Below are positions 7,550 to 11,083 of a stretch of DNA of 11,083 bases, one piece after another (position 1 is the stretch's first letter; every line of letters starts with the position of its first letter). A program made the translations under genes and the position numbers. The DNA is from CAZYWA01 sp964650975 [NCBI: uncultured bacterium] (GTDB taxonomy: Bacteria; JADJOY01), in contig CAZYWA010000234.1 in the NCBI GenBank assembly GCA_964650975.1, positions 1 to 11,083 of the forward strand, given 5' to 3'. Below the pieces are notes generated by a model. That model worked only from the letters and a program-made list of their open reading frames with translations. It did not search any database and was not told the origin of the DNA.

Positions 7550-7980
7550 AGGGGGCTGCCGCGGTCCGAGTGATGGACCCGCGAGGCGGCCGACGCCCAC
7601 GCAACGCCTCACCGAGCGCTTCGAGCGCCAGCGCCGTCTCGTTCGTGGCGCTGATCGCCTAGCCCACTACGCGGCGCGAATCGAGGATCACCGCCAGGTG
7701 GGCCCCCCCTCCAACGGCTCCAGGTAGGTCACGTCCCGTGACCTATGTCCAATCCCGTTTCTTCGCCACGAATCGCCGATCGAGAACGTTCGCTTCAACC
7801 GTGTGACCGTGGTTCGAGTGGGTCGTGCGACGAAAGCGCCGCTTCGGCCGGGGCACGATCCCGTGCTAACTAACGCATGAGTCGAGCGACTCGCTTCTCG
7901 CCCGGGCGCCAACCGCGAGCGCGCAGATCTCGATGGGCTCGTGGGCAGTCGTAGGTACAACGGCTCTGCCGGTGGGACTG
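7550..7980 (-). pseudogene. IS3-family transposase OrfB remnant
   Basis: Stitched minus-strand frames follow the IS3 OrfB consensus closely. SRCTYDCPRAHRDLRARGW and KRVARLMR (about 7965-7885) match the region usually written SRGTYGSPR...LR. KRRFRRTTHSNHGH and NVLDRRF (about 7850-7770) follow. Then DVTYLEPLEGG carries the first catalytic Asp (about 7730-7700), AHLAVILD...VVG-AISATNETALALEALG leads on, and HHSDRGS carries the second catalytic Asp (about 7575-7560). In-frame stops interrupt it (one TAG near 7750, one where homologues have Trp near 7660), with frameshifts around 7710 and 7580. The third catalytic residue and the C-terminus are gone, as is the OrfA frame. It abuts the truncated membrane gene on its 3' side and the next transposase on its 5' side. 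Confidence 0.85.
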
Positions 7981-8086
7981 TGCTGGCTACTTTCCCCATC
8001 CATCCGCGCCGGTCGACCCGGCGCCTGCGGTGAGGGCTGCCTCGGGTCCGTTGCCATCGATGAGCAGATCGGGCACCCCGTCGGCC

Positions 8087-9216
8087 ATGATCCGACTCGT
8101 GCACCGCCTCCGTCACGTGCTATCCCGCGCAGGCGCACCACTTTGGGCCCTCCTCCGGCCCGTCACGGCGATCACCAACCGTCCGGCAGTCGGTCTCGCG
8201 GTCGACCTGACGCGGCCGCGGCAAGTGCTCGCCGCCGAAAACGCCCTACTACGCCAGCAGCTCATCGTCGTTCGTCCGCACGTCAGGCGGCCCGTTCTGA
8301 AACCACGCGACCGCCTCGCGCTCGTATTCTTCGCCTCGCTCACCGACACCTGGCGGGACGCCCTGCTCTGGTGCAACCGGATACGCTGGTCCGGTGGCAC
8401 CGCGCCGGGTTTCGACGGCTCTGGCGCTGGATGAAAGCAACGAAGCACCCGCCTCGAGGGTCTCGGCCGCGACCGTCGACCTGATCCAGCGGATGGCGCG
8501 CGAGAACCGGCTCTGGGGCGCCGAACGCATCCGCAGCGAACTCCTCAAGCTCGCCATCCGCGTCAGCAAGCGAACCATCCAGAAGCACATGCGCTGCGCC
8601 CGCCCACCGCGGCGGTCCGGGCAAACCTGGGCGACCTTCCTTCGGAACCACGCCGACGACATCTGGGCCTGCGATTTTCTCCAGACCTATGACGCGCTCT
8701 TTCGAGCGATCTTCGTCTTCGTGATCATCGAGCACGGCTCGCGTCGCATCGTCCAGTCGGCGGTCACGCGTTCGCCCACGACCGCTTGGGCTGCCTAGCA
8801 ACTTCGCGAGGCGACGGCTTGGTCCAAGGGGCCGCGCTTCCTCATCCGAGACAACGACGACAGGTTTGATGCCGAATTCGACCGCGTCGCCGACGGCGCC
8901 GGTACCCGCGTCCTCCGCACACCCTACCGGGCTCCCCGTGGGAATGCGATCTGTGAGGGCCCCTTGATCTCCCTACGGCGCGAGTGCCTCGTTACGTACT
9001 CATCCTCGGCGAAGACCATCTCCACCGTCTCGTGCAGGAGTACGCGACCCACTTACTTCAACCCGGCGCGGCCGCATCAGGGGATCGGCCAGCGGATCCC
9101 GATTCCAGCCCAGCGACGGCCACCGACGCGCGGGCGGCTCGTCGTGGGCGGGCCCAGCGCATGTGCTCCGTCCCGTCCTCGGCGGCCTCCATCACGACTA
9201 CCAGATGGCTGCTTGA
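8087..9216 (+). pseudogene. DDE (integrase-core) transposase, full length but frameshifted
   Basis: From ATG 8087 the frame reads MIRLVHRLRHVLSRAG and then AAENALLRQQLIV, typical of rve-domain transposases of about 340 residues. Near 8360 the homologous sequence shifts frame to LVQPDTLVRWHRAGFRRLWR, then again near 8440 to VDLIQRMARENRLWGAERI. The catalytic core follows: Asp at 8673 in ACDFLQTYD, Asp at 8850 in LIRDNDD and Glu at 8955 in AICEGPL. A TAG at 8796-8798 interrupts the core just before QLREAT. Another shift near 8985 gives VLILGEDHLHRLVQEYAT, one near 9055 gives YFNPARPHQGIGQRIP, and the last piece, VLGGLHHDYQMAA, ends at TGA 9214-9216. All three catalytic residues survive, but the protein cannot be made as one chain. 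I do not assign the exact IS family. Confidence 0.85.
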
Positions 9217-9246
9217 GCCCGGATAGAGAAAAAAATAGCTAGGACA

Positions 9247-9401
9247 GTTCTCGGCGGCGAGCACTCGCCGCAACCGGATCAGGTCGACCACGAGGTTGAC
9301 TGCCGGGCGCTTCGTGATCGCCGAGATGGGCCGGAGGAGGGCCCAGAATCGCGACCTGCTTCTGATACCGCATGACGGAGACGGCGTAGGAGTCGGATCA
9401 T
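9247..9401 (-). pseudogene. Inverted, truncated second copy of the DDE transposase (5' end only)
   Basis: On the minus strand, from ATG 9399-9401, the DNA and the joined translation match the first part of the transposase at 8087: MIRLLRRLRHAV, then ALLRPISAITKRPAV and VVDLIRLRRVLAAEN. The match stops abruptly at 9247, exactly inside the AAEN motif, after which an A-rich 30-base junction leads to the end of the plus-strand copy. At least one indel breaks the frame. The copies differ at roughly a quarter of positions by eye, so they are relatives of one family rather than a recent duplication. The two 5' ends form an imperfect inverted repeat of about 155 bp with 8087-8241. Confidence 0.75.
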
Positions 9402-9817
9402 GGCCCACGGCCTGCCCAATCCTCCCGTCCGGGGCGCACGATGAAGTCTGGAACGCGTAAACCCCGAGGAGGAATTCGATTTCATCGAGGCCACAGGGTC
9501 GCCAGCACGCGTTGCCTCGACGGCCGAGGCAACGGGGCATCCCGGTTCAGCGAGGTATGAGAGGGGAGCTTGGCGCGCAACGAGCGGAAGTTCCGTCGAG
9601 CCGTCCCCGATGAGCGACAGTCGCTGGTTGGAGCTTGCCTACTGGGTTCTGCGCTGTGCTGAAATTGTGATAGACGCGGCGGGGCAGCACGGGAAAACGC
9701 GAGAAATCTTGGGAGACCAGATATCGCGCCAGCGCCGGGGCTGTGACGCCGCAGCCCTCGATCTTCGCTTTGTGTTCAACGTCTTACGGATGGGCAAATA
9801 CCCGAAGGTCGGGAGCC
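9402..9817. other. Stretch without a supported gene, between transposase copy and tRNA half
   Basis: No recognisable product is encoded. A long plus-strand frame from 9610 crosses the tRNA fragment in antisense and is probably spurious. The segment from about 9600 to 9820 is lower in GC than its surroundings, which fits foreign or non-coding DNA. A stem-loop lies at 9511-9533. Confidence 0.4.
9511..9533. repeat. Perfect 9-bp stem-loop
   Basis: GTTGCCTCG (9511-9519) and its exact complement (9525-9533) flank a 5-base loop. No T-run follows on either strand. It lies about 110 bases upstream of the truncated transposase copy and may be part of that element's end; the role is unknown. Confidence 0.4.
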
Positions 9818-9856
9818 TTCGTAGTCCGACGCTCTATCCAGCTGAGCTATGGGCGC
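9818..9856 (-). tRNA. tRNA-Arg (ACG anticodon), 5' half only
   Basis: Read on the minus strand from 9856: acceptor strand GCGCCCA, the D-arm TAGCTCAGCTGGATAGAGC, then GTCGGA and the anticodon loop CTACGAA with anticodon ACG. This matches the usual bacterial tRNA-Arg(ACG) up to the end of the anticodon loop. The expected complementary stem strand TCCGA, the T-arm and the 3' acceptor strand are absent. The next bases are GGCTCCCGACCTTCGGG instead, and no TGGGCGC follows. A functional tRNA cannot form. The break in the anticodon loop, a common crossover site for tyrosine recombinases, points to a past integration or deletion event. Confidence 0.75.
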
Positions 9857-9875
9857 AGGCTGCTAACTTGCTGAG

Positions 9876-9903
9876 CTTACACGACTTTCGGACGGCGTGT
9901 CAG
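9876..9903 (-). promoter_or_regulatory. Promoter of the tRNA-Arg fragment
   Basis: On the minus strand CTGACA (9898-9903, one mismatch from the sigma-70 -35 consensus) is followed 16 bases later by TGTAAG (9876-9881, four of six matches to the -10). The tRNA 5' end lies 19 bases further on. Position and spacing suit a tRNA promoter; retention of it suggests only the 3' side of the tRNA was lost. Confidence 0.4.
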
Positions 9904-10105
9904 CCGGCCAAACCGGCGAAAGGGCTGAGTGTGCCGCAGGGTGTGCCGCGACGGCAACCACTTTCGCGCGAGTCTGCGGGGTTACGGGATCCGCGGCACG
10001 CCCTGCGGCTCCCGCGCAGCGGATCTACCGGGAGCTGGGGCACTCCTTCGACCTCGCCACTGTCGTCGGTCGTTCCCCCGGTCGGCTTCCTCGTCGATGC
10101 CGCCG

Positions 10106-10450
10106 CACTGCTGGCCCGATGGAACTTGTAGAACGTTGGCTGACTCATCCCGAGGGCTTGACTGCCGCGGACTTGCTTCCGCCGCTCGCGTTGAGCGCCG
10201 CCACGATCGCCTTGGTGCTCAGTTTGGCCCTCCGTCCGCGACCACCACGACGCCGACGGTGCTTCGGTACCGGTGCCACATCCTCGCCCTTCCGTGGCCG
10301 AGCGGGACCGCGCTTGGTCGTCGCCGCACCAGCCAGGAGAGCGATGAGCGGTTCGACCTGTGATGCGACCGTGTCGAGTGGTTGGTCGATTCGGCTCGCG
10401 ATCGTCGAGCCGATGGCACCGCCGGCGGAGCTGAGGAGTGCGCGCAGATC
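10106..10450 (-). pseudogene. Small DNA-binding protein with Fis-like helix-turn-helix, frameshifted
   Basis: The minus-strand frame reads DLRALLSSAGGAIGS, VEPLIALLAGAATTKRG, a basic linker KHRRRRGGRGRRAK, and then LSTKAIVAALNASGGSKSAA, VK. The last part resembles the Fis/HTH_8 pattern (A-L-x-x-x-G-G-x-x-x-x-A-A-x-x-L-G). At about 10155 one base is missing; reading one base back continues exactly as expected with ALGMSQPTFYKF, the recognition helix. The front is broken too: an in-frame TAG at 10451-10453 precedes DLRALL and no start codon or ribosome binding site is visible. The C-terminal end is uncertain, as the shifted frame stays open to 9900 without clear coding character. It lies 65 bases downstream of the kinase homologue on the same strand. 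It may once have been a regulator encoded with it. Confidence 0.6.
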
Positions 10451-10517
10451 CTAGTCGGACAGTAGGATCGCGGGTGATGCGCCCCCAGGCCGGATGGTAG
10501 CCCGAAGGCCTCGACGA

Positions 10518-11083
10518 CTATCCCGCCGCTGCGGCCTCGATCGCGGCGCGGAACCGCGCCGCATCGGGGAACCGATCTTCTGGGGCCTTCGCCAGTGCCT
10601 TTTCGAGCACCTCGGCCAGCCCGCGGGGGACGTCAGGACGCAAGTTCGTGAGAGGTGGCGGCGTGCCGTACACAAGGTTCGCGAGCACGTCCATCGGTCG
10701 TCTCCCGATGAACGGCCGACGGCCGGCGAGCATCTCGAAGCCCACGATCGCGAGGGCATAGAGGTCGGATCGGTTGTTGAGGCTGTCTCCGCGGACGTAC
10801 TCAGAGTCCGGTGACCCGTAGTCGACTCGGATCCCTCGCGGCGCGAACGCATCTTCCTCGGCAAAGCGTCCAACGGCATCGGCCAGCACGGCGCGTCCCT
10901 GGTCGAAGAGGATGTTCTCGGGCGTGACGCGCCGATGCAGGAAGCCTCGGTCGTGCAGGAACCCGAGGGCCTCGGCCAGGTCGCCCAGGATGCGGACCGA
11001 ATCGTCCACGGCAAGTCGTCCTTCGCGCTCGAGCCGCGCGCGGAGCGCGCCCTCGTGGAGCCAGGGTGTCACGAGGTAGAGCA
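10518..11083 (-). CDS. Hanks-type Ser/Thr kinase homologue, C-lobe, probable pseudokinase (partial)
   Basis: The frame enters from the right edge with LYLVTPWLHEGALRARL, the hinge region of a protein kinase, and ends at TAG 10518-10520 right after the kinase fold. Recognisable parts are VRILGDLAEALGFLHDRG (helix E), LHRRVTPENILF (catalytic loop), VLADAVGRF (DFG region), GSPDSEYVRGD (activation-segment end), NNRSDLYALAIVGFEMLAGR (helix F, with its invariant Asp) and KALAKAPEDRF (helix I, with its conserved Arg). The catalytic Asp of HRD is Arg (codon 10929-10931), the following Lys is Thr, and DFG reads DAV. The metal-binding Asn of PEN and the Asp of DAV remain. In active PknB-like kinases the HRD Asp is essential, so I infer a binding or scaffold role. 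No C-terminal sensor or membrane segment follows. A GTG at 11070-11072 is not the start; the N-lobe lies outside the window. Confidence 0.9.
   Translation of the reverse strand, partial: LYLVTPWLHEGALRARLEREGRLAVDDSVRILGDLAEALGFLHDRGFLHRRVTPENILFDQGRAVLADAVGRFAEEDAFAPRGIRVDYGSPDSEYVRGDSLNNRSDLYALAIVGFEMLAGRRPFIGRRPMDVLANLVYGTPPPLTNLRPDVPRGLAEVLEKALAKAPEDRFPDAARFRAAIEAAAAG

Noticed and set aside
8006-8024. GC-rich near-palindrome between the IS3 remnant and the next transposase
   Set aside because: It contains a common GTCGAC core with one extra base and no copy at the other element boundary, so it cannot be called a terminal repeat.
9228-9236. Seven-A run as a terminator for the truncated transposase copy
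   Set aside because: No stem precedes it on either strand; it looks like a junction between two element fragments.
9610-10131. Plus-strand open frame of 173 codons
   Set aside because: It runs antisense through the tRNA-Arg half and its promoter, has no recognisable domain, and its second half is low-complexity.
10145-10165. Programmed -1 frameshift in the helix-turn-helix gene
   Set aside because: The site lacks a slippery heptamer and the gene also has an in-frame stop at its front, so a simple base loss is more likely.
9897-10454. Plus-strand open frame with a hydrophobic stretch near its middle
   Set aside because: The opposite strand encodes a recognisable helix-turn-helix over the same bases, so the hydrophobic stretch is most likely its shadow.

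Overview
The window is high-GC bacterial DNA. Its mix of a multi-module hybrid histidine kinase, a lone receiver protein, a Hanks-type Ser/Thr kinase homologue and abundant decayed transposable elements suggests a soil-type Gram-negative with a large signalling repertoire. Myxococcota or another high-GC lineage is plausible, but no marker gene here fixes the taxonomy.

Left part (1-1474): a coiled-coil reading frame runs off the left edge, a short HEAT-like ORF lies on the minus strand (756-1100), and the rest holds no gene I can support. Centre-left (1475-4768): a single-domain response regulator on the plus strand converges, 18 bases apart, on an intact 968-residue minus-strand sensor kinase with the order PAS, HisKA-HATPase, REC, HisKA-HATPase, REC. 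This is the only large intact locus and is probably one signalling unit.

From about 5130 to 10450 the window is mostly a graveyard of mobile DNA. In order it holds a tyrosine recombinase broken by frameshifts and a stop (minus), an intact ferritin-like gene (minus), an intact small hydrophilic stress-type protein with a strong ribosome binding site (minus), a truncated membrane-protein gene (plus), an IS3-family OrfB remnant (minus), and a full-length but broken DDE transposase (plus). These are followed by an inverted, truncated second copy of the same transposase family (minus), the 5' half of a tRNA-Arg with its promoter (minus), and a broken gene with a Fis-like helix-turn-helix (minus). 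Only the ferritin-like and hydrophilic genes look intact, which suggests they were retained while their surroundings decayed.

Right edge (10518-11083): the C-lobe of a Hanks-type kinase whose catalytic HRD aspartate and DFG motif are both substituted, so it is probably a pseudokinase. Its gene is cut by the window edge.

I see no defence system, CRISPR array or biosynthetic cluster. The most interesting items are the predicted pseudokinase, the split tRNA-Arg, the inverted transposase pair, and the two intact stress-type genes inside the decayed region.
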